Assembly (NCBI RefSeq): GCF_905220365.1
Contig: NC_061153.1
Location: 4,546,001-4,610,000 of the forward strand
Length of the DNA stretch: 64,000 bases
Direction: 5' to 3'
Source of the DNA: Vanessa cardui
Lineage: Eukaryota; Arthropoda; Insecta; Lepidoptera; Nymphalidae
Both the position numbers and the translations under genes were made by a program. A model generated the notes under the pieces. The model did not search any database and had not been told where the DNA came from. It saw only the letters and a list, made by a program, of their open reading frames with translations. The stretch's first letter is position 1; each line of letters begins with the position of its first letter. Of this stretch, positions 17,130 through 28,021 are shown piece after piece.

Positions 17130-20050
17130 TATACATATATATATATAATATTTTTTGGTTCTAAATGATTAATCCACGACACTTAAAAGTTGGTTTTATA
17201 AATCCTGGGTCTCTTGGGACTAATCATGAGGAACTCATTGTTACCGTAGAAAGACACAAAGTAGACATATTAGGCCTTAACGAGACGTGGTTAAAAGCAG
17301 GCGAAGACGGGCGTGCGCCTAACATTGCAGGTTATAATCTTCGACATATACCAAGGCCACCAGGGGTACGAGCACGCGGTGGCGGAGTAGGATTTTATAT
17401 AAGGCAGGGTTTAACTGTACGCACTCTCATACTCATCCTCCCTCGTCCGTTGAGCAGATGTGGATAGGAATTAAAATCAAAGGCAAGCAAATCGTAATAG
17501 GTACAGCCTATAGACCTCCATGGTTAAGTGTGCATACATTCTTCGATGCCCTGTATGAGACTCTGAGTACGTTTACATGGCGCGATCATCTAATAATAAT
17601 GGGCGATTTTAACATTAATTTTCTTAACAATAATCACGTTAATTACAATATGATCACTGATTTTTTATCTTTTTTTAACTTAACTCAACATGTTACTGAA
17701 CCGACGCATTTTACAAACCATAGCGAGACCCTAATTGACTTAATTTGCTCAGATACAAGTATATGCCGGGTATGGGTTGATCATATTAGTACATTAAGTA
17801 GCCACTCTTTCATTTATTGCGAGCTTAGTATCGACAAAGATGTATTTCACTCTAAAAGCATATGTATTAGAAACATTAAAGCTATTGACTGGAATGAGTT
17901 GGATAGGAATCTAGCGTTAATTAATTGGGAGTGCATTGCTGAACTTGAAAATGTTAATGATATGGTGGAGGAATTTAACAAGATAGTGCTTCGTGTTTAT
18001 AATACTTTAGCACCTCTTAAATGTATTAGCATCAAAAATCGGCAATACCCGTGGATCACCGCTACCATCAAGTTTATGATGAAACTTAGGGACAGTGCGC
18101 ACACACGTGCAACTAAAAATAAAAGCGATGTTCATCTCAGTTACTATAAACAATTAAAGAATTTAGTGAATCAGGCAATAAAAAATGAAAAAAGGCATAC
18201 TTTGATATGTATGTGAATAAAAATATCAAAAATTCTCGGCTCTTATGGACGCATATAAAATATAATGTAAATATCAATAGGAAATGTGACATGCAGCTAC
18301 CAGAACAATTACGTGATCCTAATAAACTAAATACCTTTTTTCTAACGGTTCCTGGCAAAAACTTTGTTCTCCAATCGGATATTGATTTCTTTCTAACGCA
18401 TAAATTTGGACATTCAATATTTAATATAAATGTTGTTACAGAGACTGACATATTCAGACATATCAAGTCATTGCATACTAACGCCATCGGATCTGATGAC
18501 ATCTCACTTGATATGTTATTACCTACGCTTCCTTATTCAATTCAATTAATTACAAAAATCATAAATAAATCAATAACGACTAGTATTTATCCTAATCAAT
18601 GGCATAAGTCCATAATTAAGCCCATACCAAAGAACAGTAACCCTACAGAACTAAAGGATTTACGCCCTATTAGCATCCTGCCCTGTTTGTCTAAAGTTCT
18701 TGAGAAAGTAGTTTGCAATCAATTAAGGGACTATCTCGAACTGAACAATATTTTGCCTTCAGAACAATCTGGGTTTAGAAAGAAAAGGAGTACTACAACC
18801 GCATTAGCTTATGTAGTGGACGATATCCTATCTGCTCAGGACAGGGGGGAGGCGACTATCCTTGTGCTTCTCGATTACTCGCGAGCTTTTGATACCATAA
18901 ACACCACTCTATTATTTTTAAAATTAGCATACTATGGTTTTAGCTCAGAAGCTGTAGAGTGGTTCAAAAGTTATATGTCCGATCGCACTCAATATGTAGA
19001 AATAGGACGTGAGGATGGTAATGCTGATAAATCTGTCTGTAGCCAGGTAAACAGGGGCGTACCGCAGGGATCCATCTTGGGCCCTATTCTTTTTATAATC
19101 TACATATCAGACATAGTAAACAAAATAGAGAATTGTAAATTTCAGATGTACGCGGACGATATACAATTGTATATATCATTTAAACCAAGTGAGATAAGTT
19201 TAGCTTTGCACAAGCTTGGGCAGGACGTAGACCGTATCTCCAAATGGTCGGAGTCAAACACTTTGACTATAAATGCGGCCAAGACAAAATACATGATTTT
19301 GGCACAGATCGACAAATACAATTAGTTAACATTTATAACCCTAAAGTAGAGATAAGAGGTGAACATATTGAAAGGGTAACCGAGGCACGTAATCTAGGTG
19401 TACTAATGGACGAAAGGCTTCGCTTTGAAAATCATATAAATAATATATCTAAAACTTGTTTTTATACATTAAAGATCCTTTATCGTATAAGAGACTCAAT
19501 TTCAACGAATGTCCGTATCAAACTATGCGAGGCCTTAATTTTGTCTAAGTTTAACTACGCTGACGCAGTTATAGGGCCCCGCTTACTGGCACGCACTAAA
19601 AAGGTAATACAGCGAGTGCAGAATGCATGCGCACGGTACTGTTTCAATATTCCACCTCGTACTCATGTTACGCCTTTTCTACATAGTGCCAATATTTTAA
19701 AAATGAATTATCGTAGACAACTACACTTTGCATCGTTACTTTTTGGTGTTATTAAATATCAGATTCCTCCTTACCTATACCACAAACTACAATGGTTAAA
19801 AAGGAACAGTAATGAACTTGTCACGCGAGCGTCACTGTTTATGCTAAAAATGCCCCAGCACAGAACTGCAGCGTTCTGAGGCAGCTTCAGGTATAACGCC
19901 ACCAAGTGCTGGAATGATCTTCCACCTCCTTTGCGGGACCTGAAAACAATTTCAACATTTAAAAGTAAATATAAACAATACTTGCTAGATAAACAAAAAA
20001 CTGAATGAGGATACTAGATACTCATTTATTATTTTTTATTTATTTATTTT
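17130..20050 (+). mobile_element. LINE-2, 3' part: ORF2 and tail
   Basis: An endonuclease-RT region clearly different from the HINAQS family, starting INPRHLKVGFINPGSLGTN. The C-terminal coding region ends near 20007, followed by a TTTATTTATTT/poly-T tail near 20030-20060. It is on the same strand as the FP-type ORF1 at 4224-5113 and lacks its own ORF1 next to it, so I join the two as one element split by LINE-3. Confidence 0.75.
17165..20007 (+). pseudogene. LINE-2 ORF2 (endonuclease-reverse transcriptase), three frameshifts
   Basis: Pieces: 17165-17467, 17458-18216, 18207-19325 and 19244-19879, each shifting frame, so one-base indels lie near 17445, 18205 and 19305; a further change follows 19879. 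The endonuclease shows GLNETWLKAG, GGGVGFYIRQ, GTAYRPPW, MGDFNINF and ETLIDLIC. The RT shows LRPISILPCLSKVLEKV, QSGFRKKRST, LLDYSRAFDTIN, RGVPQGSILGPILF and catalytic YADD near 19150. The C-terminus carries NLGVLMDERLRF and VIQRVQNACARYCF. The motifs are those of CR1/Jockey-superfamily LINEs, and the GVPQGSILGP form separates it from the other LINEs here. Not expected to be functional. Confidence 0.88.
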
Positions 20051-21554
20051 TTTTTTTTAAATAATTGTTCTATTATGAGTATGTATATATATATATATAT
20101 ATATGTTATGTTATAGTATGTACTCGTAATAGTAAGAGTAGGTACCTGTCTGTTTGCGGCCCGATAGCACTTGGAATGAGTCATGCCAGCGCTCGGTGAC
20201 CGGTTTGTTATTATTGTAGTTTTAAACACAATCTCCGACTCCAATTTTTTTTTTTTTTTTTTTGTATTGGTTATTAAATATTATACTTCCACAGGTTTAA
20301 ATTTTCTTGGCGTTAACTTTCTGTCTAACATTAGTATTCTCCGTATAGTATTGTTTTTGATCACTTACACTTGAGAGCCTAGAATATAAATAAATAAAAA
20401 GTAAAGGACTTGGACCAGAGAAATATAATACAACTGAAAAGCCTAAGTTATGATCTTATCATATGTAATCCAAAAAATATTGACTTACCATTGCGATGTC
20501 TGTTTTTCTTTTTTTTTTTTTTTTCCTATTACTTGTCATTGTTGCTATTTTATTTTTAATACAAGTTGTGCCTATAATAAACGATAATTATAATTATTTA
20601 GTGCGGACGAGCAGTACGCACGACAGCTCAGCGCTAGAGATGACGCTCAGACTGAGAGTGAGATGGAACATTAAGTCTACATTGTTATTGTTATATATAA
20701 TTTTTTTCTCTAACATTAAAATTGCCGTTTAGTTGCTACATGAGATCATGTAGATATCTCACTCGCACAGCGTTCCGCTAGGGCTGTTTATTGTTATTAT
20801 TGTTATCATTTTATTATTATTATTTTTTTTCTTTTTTTTTTAATTACTTTCGTTATATTATTGTAAGAACTTTTTTTGCTTGTTTTTAGTGTTTAGATTT
20901 GCTTTGTATTACTTTTATTACTATTTTTTTTTGTGTCACAGCTGTCAGCGCATACCTTCTGGAGACCGCTGAAAATCAGTTTAGAAGCATCATTGATGCT
21001 TCTTCTTTTACTGAGCGAATCTCCATTTGGTATTGTTGTACTGCAGCACAATTTTTTTTTCTCTTCCCTTTTTCTATTATAATATTAATTTTTTTTTTGT
21101 GTAATTTTAATTTATTGTGTTTTTTATACTGTTTTTATATGTGAATAAGATTGTTATTGTGTTGTAGTGCAACTTGACCAATAAATCTTTATTATTATAT
21201 ACACACATATACCGGCTTAGGTAATTTATTGCAGCATTATAAACTTAACTTCCATATGAACAATATCCATCAATGCCACTTCTGATACTTATTAATCTAT
21301 GAAGTTAATAATTGAAACATGCATGTATGTATACGGTGTTTATTTTTTAAGATCTGTCTACCCTCTTTTGTGTGATATTTTATTTTATCTTTACTTTGTT
21401 ATCTCTGTACGCTTCTTTTATAATTGTTTTATTTTATATAGTTTCTCAGTAAGTGAAATATATGTATTTCTTTTGAGGAATTAATAAAGTTCTTAAACCA
21501 TAAACCATAATTCACTACTTAGATTGGTAAATAATTTCTTTTGTGTTTTGATTG
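20051..21554. other. Non-coding AT-rich stretch, possible 3' UTR debris
   Basis: No gene or domain found; the short frames here are low-complexity. Two possible LINE 3' ends are suggested: CCAATAAATC near 21178, and TTAATAAAGTTC followed by ACCATAAACCATAA near 21481-21510. A (TA)n tract lies at 20085-20105. The stretch ends at the (TTA)n target of the R4-like element. Confidence 0.4.
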
Positions 21555-21590
21555 TTATTATTATTATTTTATTATTATTATTATTATTTT
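21555..21590. repeat. (TTA)n / (TAA)n microsatellite, left flank of R4 element
   Basis: GTTATTATTATTATTTTATT-type triplet run next to the 3' end of the R4-like LINE. A matching run lies at its other end (32136-32155). On the element strand it reads (TAA)n. Confidence 0.85.
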
Positions 21591-21687
21591 TACTTGTTAT
21601 TTTTAACAACTCGGCTTAGAGCCGGTATTTACGTCATTCTCACGGGCCGAAGCCAAGTGGTCAGACACGTCTTAAAAATTGAAAGTT

Positions 21688-23808
21688 CTAAAGCAATTTC
21701 CGTTTCCCATCAGTTGCAAAAAATTTGCGTACAATTCTGCAAGTGTTTAGTATCACGGCCTTCTGCATATTTACATATAGAAAATTTGGAAGATTTAAAG
21801 CTTTTACAGATATGTGCATTTGTTTGGGTATGACGCCAGTAGTGGACAAAACTATTGGGACTATTGTAACTTTCTGCAAGTGCCACATACGTGCTATTTC
21901 TTCTTTTAGTTCCGTGTATTTTGTAAGTTTTTCATTTATGGTGCTTTGCAGATTGTGTGTGTTAGGGATGGCAATGTCAATTAAAAAGGCAGATTTTTGT
22001 ACTTTGTCGACTATTGTTATGTCAGGTCTGTTGTAGTGAACTGTTCGATCTGTAAGTATTGCTCTGTCGTAGTATAATTTGTGAGTGGTGTTTTCTAGTA
22101 CCGTTTCGGGTGTATATTTATAGTATGCTGTTTTGTTAGATATTAATTTGTACTTTAGAGCCAGTTCTTGGTGGACTATATTTGCTACCTGATCGTGTCT
22201 GTACTTATAATCTGTTTGTGCTATTGCTCTGCATGCGCCAGTTATATGCTGTATGGACTCCGAAACACTATTGCAGCGTCGACATAAATCAGTGCTTAAG
22301 TTAGGTATTCTCATAATGTATTTCTGGTAATTACGAGTCTCAACAACTTGGTCCTGTATTGCAATCATAAACCCCTCAGTCTCAGGAAAAAGCTCGCCTC
22401 GACTCAGCCACGCGTTCGACGCATTTATGTCGACGTTACTACGGCATAGATCTTGACGATGTCTTCCGTGTAGTGCCTTACGGGCCCATTCGCTTATTTT
22501 AACTTTTCGATCTATTTGTTCTTCATTTTTTTGCGTGTTTTTATCCTGTAAGTTTAGTGGTGTGAGTTTTTTATCGGTTTCAACTATTGCAGTGTGTAGT
22601 TTTGATGTGTTAGATTTAGTGTAAAAGTATTTTCGTAGGTTTGTAATTTGGTTATTGTGCAAGTTTATTATGTCTATAATACCTCTCCCCCCCTCACTTC
22701 TTGGCAGAGTCTGTCTTTGTACGCAAGCTCTTGGATGGTGTTTTCTGTTTTTAGTCATGGTGGTATTAATATTTCGCTGCAATTGTTTTAAGTCGTTTTT
22801 TGACCATTTAAGTATACCGAAAGAATATATTAAAATGGGGATAGCAAAGGTGTTGATGGCTTTAATTATGTTTTTGGAATTAAGTTGTGTTTTCAATATC
22901 CTATTCAGTCTATAATTAAATTGTTGTTTAATTTTTATTTTGGTTTCTTTTTCTAATATCTGTTTTGCCTGATTGTAACCTAAATATTTATACGTATCGT
23001 TTTCTTCTAAGGGATCTATTGTTTCTCCGGTTTGTAGTTGATAATGCATTAGATGATTATGACCTGATTTAATTGAATTGATTTTACATTTGTCAATGCC
23101 GAACTCCATTTTAATATCCTGAGAGAAATTTTCAGCTAATTTAATTAAGTTTTCAAGACCCTTTTCTGTAGATGAGAATATTTTTATATCATCCATATAA
23201 AGTAAATGATTAATATTTATAAGCTCAATGTTATTTGTTAGACTGTTTGTATATTGTAATGTGTATCCATTGCATGTAGAGTTTAAAATAGTAGAAAGGG
23301 GGTTCAAAGCAAGGCAGAACCATAAAGGACTTAAAGTATCGCCTTGGAAAATACCCCGTTGTATTTTGATTTCATCGGTTTCAATAGTTTTATTTTGTAA
23401 ACTAATTGTAAGTTTAGTAGTCCAAAGAGATATAGCGCGCTGTAAAAAATTTATGATTTGTGGGTGTATTTTGTAGATGTGTAAAATATTTATTAACCGG
23501 CTATGTGACACGGAGTCGAATGCCTTTTTGTAGTCAATATAGACAGTATACAGATCTTTTTTCATTTTTTGCACTTGTTTTAAAATAACTGCATCGATGG
23601 TTAGTTGTTCTTTACATCCCTGGCTATTTTTTCTACATCCTCTTTGTTGTTCTTCTAAAATTGCGTTTTTTTCTAAATGATTGTAAATAGAGTGTGTAAG
23701 ACATGCGGTAATGATTTTGTAAATTGTTTGAAGACAGGTAATTGGTCTATATTTAGAGGGATTTGCGGTATCGTTAGGGTCCTTGGGAAGCATGTAAGTA
23801 ATACCTTT
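21688..23808 (-). CDS. R4-like ORF, C-terminal part: reverse transcriptase and restriction-like endonuclease
   Basis: About 701 aa from the first ATG (23793), open a few codons further to FB-2. The RT shows KYRPITCLQTIYKI, EQQRGCRKNSQGCKEQL, YIDYKKAFDSVSHS, RGIFQGDTLSPLWFCLALNPLS and catalytic YMDD (near 23190). The C-terminal zinc finger CRRCNSVSESIQHITGAC is followed by the PD-(D/E)xK-type endonuclease: RPDI, a downstream LIDIAIP aspartate and the EKLTKY lysine. This order (RT, CCHC, restriction-like endonuclease; no apurinic endonuclease upstream) defines the R2/R4 group. RGIFQGDTLSP and the TAA target favour R4/Dong. The codons are intact, and it is separated from its N-terminus only by FB-2. 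Confidence 0.9.
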   Translation of the reverse strand, partial: KGITYMLPKDPNDTANPSKYRPITCLQTIYKIITACLTHSIYNHLEKNAILEEQQRGCRKNSQGCKEQLTIDAVILKQVQKMKKDLYTVYIDYKKAFDSVSHSRLINILHIYKIHPQIINFLQRAISLWTTKLTISLQNKTIETDEIKIQRGIFQGDTLSPLWFCLALNPLSTILNSTCNGYTLQYTNSLTNNIELININHLLYMDDIKIFSSTEKGLENLIKLAENFSQDIKMEFGIDKCKINSIKSGHNHLMHYQLQTGETIDPLEENDTYKYLGYNQAKQILEKETKIKIKQQFNYRLNRILKTQLNSKNIIKAINTFAIPILIYSFGILKWSKNDLKQLQRNINTTMTKNRKHHPRACVQRQTLPRSEGGRGIIDIINLHNNQITNLRKYFYTKSNTSKLHTAIVETDKKLTPLNLQDKNTQKNEEQIDRKVKISEWARKALHGRHRQDLCRSNVDINASNAWLSRGELFPETEGFMIAIQDQVVETRNYQKYIMRIPNLSTDLCRRCNSVSESIQHITGACRAIAQTDYKYRHDQVANIVHQELALKYKLISNKTAYYKYTPETVLENTTHKLYYDRAILTDRTVHYNRPDITIVDKVQKSAFLIDIAIPNTHNLQSTINEKLTKYTELKEEIARMWHLQKVTIVPIVLSTTGVIPKQMHISVKALNLPNFLYVNMQKAVILNTCRIVRKFFATDGKRKLL

Positions 23809-25486
23809 TCAACCGACTTCCAAAAGGAGGAGGTTATCAATTCGTCTGTATTTTTTTTTTTTTTTTTTTTATGTTTGTTACCTCATAACTTTTCACTGGG
23901 TGGACCGATTTTGATAATTTTTTTTTGTTTGTGGGGTCCCATTTTTTTTTAATTTTTTTCCGATGATGGTATCCATATGAAAACGACATAAGTCTTAAAT
24001 TTGCATTATGTATATGCGCGACAAATCGGCGAATAACTGAAAATCACGTTAACCAATTTTGATAATTCTTTTTTTATTATAAAATATATACTTCAGGGGT
24101 AATTTGGTGAAAGTTTGGTAAGGTTCTGAGCACAGGATCCATGACAAAGTAACGGAACGGAAGGGAACGGAACAATTCTGAGGAGCACGTTAGCGATACT
24201 CAGTCGAATCTTTTATTCATAGGTTATTTGGATATTTGAGTCACCTTCCGTAATGTGGTTATGTTTATGTAATTATCATAGTCGAATATTATAATCAACT
24301 AGCTACCCACCCCGGCTTCGCACGGGTGCAATACTGATACTAAATATACTACAGAATTTGTTTATTTACGACATCACATCGCAAACTTCTAAAATTATCA
24401 GTGTTTCTTTACTATATTGTTCATGTATTATATATACAAACCTTCCCCTTGAATCACACTATCTTTTAAAAAAACCGCATCAAAATCCGTTGCGTAGATT
24501 TAAAGATATAGGAACAGAAAAAGCGACTTTGTTTTATACTATGATGGAACTCCTATACGGCTCGCAGTTAGGGTGCGATATGGGGCAGAATTTCTTACTA
24601 TCTTTAATCAAATTTTGTGTATGTGATGTGATGTCATATGATGTACGAAATATAGTTGGTCTTCTTCAAAGTTTTTTTGCTGAGTTCGATTACAGCTCTT
24701 TCGAGGGATCCTTGTAGTTTACGCCGCGTGACGTATTAAATCCGCATTTTCGAAAGTCTATTTTTACTTTATTCGCAAGTTTCCTTTGAAATTGTCCTCG
24801 AAGTAGTTTCTGACTCATATAAACGGAACGCTTAATCTATCCATATTAAAAAAAATTAGTTAGTCAACATCAGCTTCACTTAAAATCAAAAAATAAATAA
24901 AAATTTTAACAAAAAGAAAAACCGACTTCAAACAAAACACTATTTTAAAACAAATGAATATGCACGAAAAAGTAATAAAAATAATTGCGTATTCAACATA
25001 TTTTTTAGAGTCTTCCTAAGTTAAATGAAATGAAAAATATTAGACTACTTAAAAGTCGATTAACGATTATATCATGTAGTTATAATTATTGTTATATTTG
25101 GAGTCGGTGTCAGCCAATAAAACCCTACAGTATATCTATCAAAAAACAATACGAGAATACTTTAACAAATATGTTTTTTACAAATTACCTTTTACACAAA
25201 AATATACTGGATCAATCAAGGGGCTCGTATCGCTTCTTTCTTTTGATTGTTGGGGCAAGGGCACCGTGGCTGACACCGGCTCCAAAATATACCAATAATT
25301 ATAACTACATGATATAATCGTTAATCGACTTTTAAGTAGTCTAATATTTTTCATTTCATTTAACTTAGGAAGACTCTAAAAAATATGTTGAATACGCAAT
25401 TATTTTTATTACTTTTTCGTGCATATTCATTTGTTTTAAAATAGTGTTTTGTTTGAAGTCGGTTTTTCTTTTTGTTAAAATTTTTA
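23806..25486. repeat. FB-2: second full copy of the 1.7-kb foldback element
   Basis: Nearly identical to FB-1 along its whole length, with a shorter internal T-run and a few indels. Arms at about 24901-25115 and 25268-25484 are inverted repeats of each other. The left flank ends ACC and the right flank begins GC, with TTTT on both sides. Because the interrupted R4 reading frame predicts ACCTTTTGC at the empty site, a 4-bp TTTT duplication fits exactly. The frames at 24358-24717 and 25030-25317 are element sequence without a recognised domain. Confidence 0.82.
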
Positions 25487-27150
25487 TTTTGCTATGTATT
25501 GTGGCATTGAGCTTGGGTTTGCAATAAAGTTATTAATATGAGTATACAAATAGGGGTGTATATAAGTGAACTTCTTGTACCAGTAGTTATGAATTCGGTC
25601 AGGACCGGGTGCTTTCCAATTATGTAATCGTTTTAATACAATATTAAATGTTTCTATCGGGATTTGTCTGAATTCCATCGGTTCAGTAGTTTCATGTCTG
25701 TGTATTTCTTCTTTGATCCAGTTAGCTTCATGGTTGTGGTTGATTGGGGCTTCCCATAAGTTAATCCAGAATTTTCTTAGTTCGTCTCTGGGTGGCAGAC
25801 TTGTATCGTGCATGGTTGAGTTTTTAGTACAATTAGTTAGATTAGTGCTTTGACTTCGAATATTTTGGTAAAATTTTCTTTCATTAGTTTTGAATTGAGC
25901 GTTTTCGGTTTTTCGAGCTGTGCATGCTAAGTATCTTTTAAGACGGCAACTAAAGACTGACAATTTTTGTTTGAGAGTGTCTAAGAACTGTGTGAGTTGT
26001 ACGTTATGTTCTTCATGTTGTGTGTGTACTTTATAATGTTCTAATATTGAATCTACCTCTAGTTTAAGAGCGCAATTGTTGTTACCATTTATAACTTGTG
26101 TCAGTTTACCTATATATTTTCTTAACTTCAGTATCCTACGCTCTAAGCGTTTTTGCCAATTTGGCTTCTGATTCTTGGTCTGAGGGAGGGTTTTATTATG
26201 GAAAGGGAGACTTAATTTTGTTCCATTAATTTTAGCTGAAGTCCATGCTGCGGAGTATATGATTGTTTGTTCACTTTCAAATGTCGTATTTTCGTCTATG
26301 TATTTGGGTAAGATTGATGTATTAAGATATGTTATTATTTTTGCTAATTTTTTTGAGGTATTTTGTTTCGGTATATAGGGGCAACAGTTTGGATCAGTAG
26401 TTTTGAAATATTCTAATGCTTGCTGAAAAGTATCGTCTATTTCTGAATCTATATACTGAGGAGTTTCTTCTTTATTATTTTTATCTTGTATATGATCATC
26501 TATTTGTATTCTGTTTAAGTCATTTATTATCTTCCATTGATTATCCTCATTATCTTCATTACATGTTGTATCTTGCTCGCATCTTTTATCAGTTGCTATG
26601 TCTGTAATGCCAATCTCATTAGTGACCTCCTGTTTTAGTTCTTCTAATCGAGTACTGGGTATAAGTTTATTGTTTATTATTACTCTTCTTTGGTCGGCTA
26701 CTCTTTGTTCGCTTATATGTACGAGATGTCGATATTTTTCAATAAACTTTTGGTGTAGTATTTTCCTATATGATGTCCTATTAGTATTCATGTGTGTAAT
26801 CTTATAATACAACCTTATTATTTCTTCGTTAATTTCGTTACTCCACCGCATTCTTTGATTAGTCCGACCCTGAGTGAAATGCGTTTGAGTGGGTGAATGT
26901 GATGATAATTCTGTTAAATGATTTGCGTGTAGAAGTGTATCAACTTTATTGGCACTTGATATATCGACTGCTAAGCTATGTAAATATGCTTTGGCTTCAT
27001 TGCGTGCTTTGTTTTTATCTTCAAGCGTTAATAATTTATTACGTTCTATTGCTCTGCGTTGATCGCCTACGCGTTGTCTACTAACTTCCATGTCCGGGAA
27101 TTGCTCTAAGAATTTTGTATGCAAGTCGGTTAAGTAGGATGTAGTATCTT
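25487..27150 (-). CDS. R4-like ORF, middle part: second Myb-like domain and pre-RT region
   Basis: About 550 codons without a stop. It begins in a Myb-like domain split by the R1 insertion (YLTDLHTKFLEQFPD, RQRVGDQRRAI). A second copy follows around 26700-26860 (RMRWSNEINEEIIRLYYKI, EQRVADQRRVI), then a long acidic linker and the pre-RT region ending at LKRLHNWKAPGPDRIHNYWY, the RT block 0 typical of LINEs. The frame stops only where FB-2 starts (25484-25486). The upstream part of the open frame (27151-27199) is antisense of the R1 LINE and not part of this protein. The Myb-like repeats probably bind target DNA, by analogy with R2/R4 N-termini. Confidence 0.8.
27136..27150. repeat. Target-site duplication of R1-clade LINE, left copy
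   Basis: AGGATGTAGTATCTT, a 15-bp exact match to 31462-31476. It brackets the R1-clade LINE and its poly-A. Confidence 0.95.
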
Positions 27151-28021
27151 GACTGTTGCAACCACCACAGTTGCGCCTACGGTGCCTAAGGCAGGACAAG
27201 CAACTAAGCCTAAGCTGTCCGCGCCTCGTACAGCTGCAGTGGTATTAACTCTGCAGCCGGAAGCGGAGAAGAAAGGCATCACGTATGCTCAGGTCTTGGA
27301 GCGCGCTGAGCAGAGCGTGAAACTCCAAGACCTTGGGATCAATGGTGGGCTCAAAGTTCGACGCTCAGCGACGGGGGCCAGAGTGTTGGAGCTGCCGAAA
27401 GCACAGACGGAACAGGCAGAGAAACTAGCCGACAAGCTCCGTACGGTGTTGGATGGAGTGGCCAACGTTGCTCGCCCCATAAGAAAGGTGGACATCAAGG
27501 TGACAGGGTTAGACGACTCCGTCACTAAAGATAAAATTATTGCCGCAGTCGTTCGCGAGGGGAGTTGCCCCGCTGAAACGGTAAGGTGCGGGGATATTGC
27601 ACGAGGACCTGGTTCCATGGGTATGGTCTTCGTGTCTTGTCCAATAACTGCGGCAAAAAAGCTGGCTGACACCGGTCGTCTTTTGGTTGGGTGGAGCTCG
27701 GCCAGAGTGTACGTGATGGAGCAGCGCCCTCTGCGCTGCTACAAGTGCATGGGTCTAGGCCATACAAGGTTGCTCTGCCCATTCAGTGCGGAACGAGGAA
27801 GCCTTTGCTACCGGTGCGGCGTTGATGGACACAAATCGTCTACATGTACCGGGAAGCTGCGCTGCGTAGTATGCGCAGACGCCGGCAAGCCCTCCGGGCA
27901 CGTGATGGGGTCTAAAGAATGTAGCCCCCCCATCACGAAAGGTAAGGTGGCCCTCGCTACTCAGACTACCAATAACGTCGGACGACGCCTGGCTGAGGAG
28001 GAAGCTGCAATGTCAACATGA
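27151..28021 (+). CDS. R1-clade LINE ORF1 (gag-like, CCHC zinc knuckles), 5'-truncated
   Basis: The frame is open from the insertion edge, so the native start is missing (about 290 codons remain). Basic, alanine-rich sequence precedes a gag-like core (KVDIKVTGLDDSVTKDKII, GMVFVSCPITAAKKL). Three C-terminal zinc knuckles follow: CYKCMGLGHTRLLC, CYRCGVDGHKSSTC, and CVVCADAGKPSGHVMGSKEC. This is the standard ORF1 layout of R1/I/Jockey-type LINEs; the protein binds element RNA. Its TGA overlaps the ATG of ORF2 as ATGA (28018-28021), suggesting that ORF2 is translated by termination-reinitiation. Confidence 0.88.

Noticed and set aside
24358..25317. Host-like genes in FB-2 (119, 95 and 69 aa frames)
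   Set aside because: Equivalent sequence in FB-1 breaks or shifts these frames, and no domain is visible.
27151..27199. MSCLRHRRRNCGG start of the 27199 minus-strand frame
   Set aside because: It is antisense of R1 ORF1. The R4 protein enters at the TSD.
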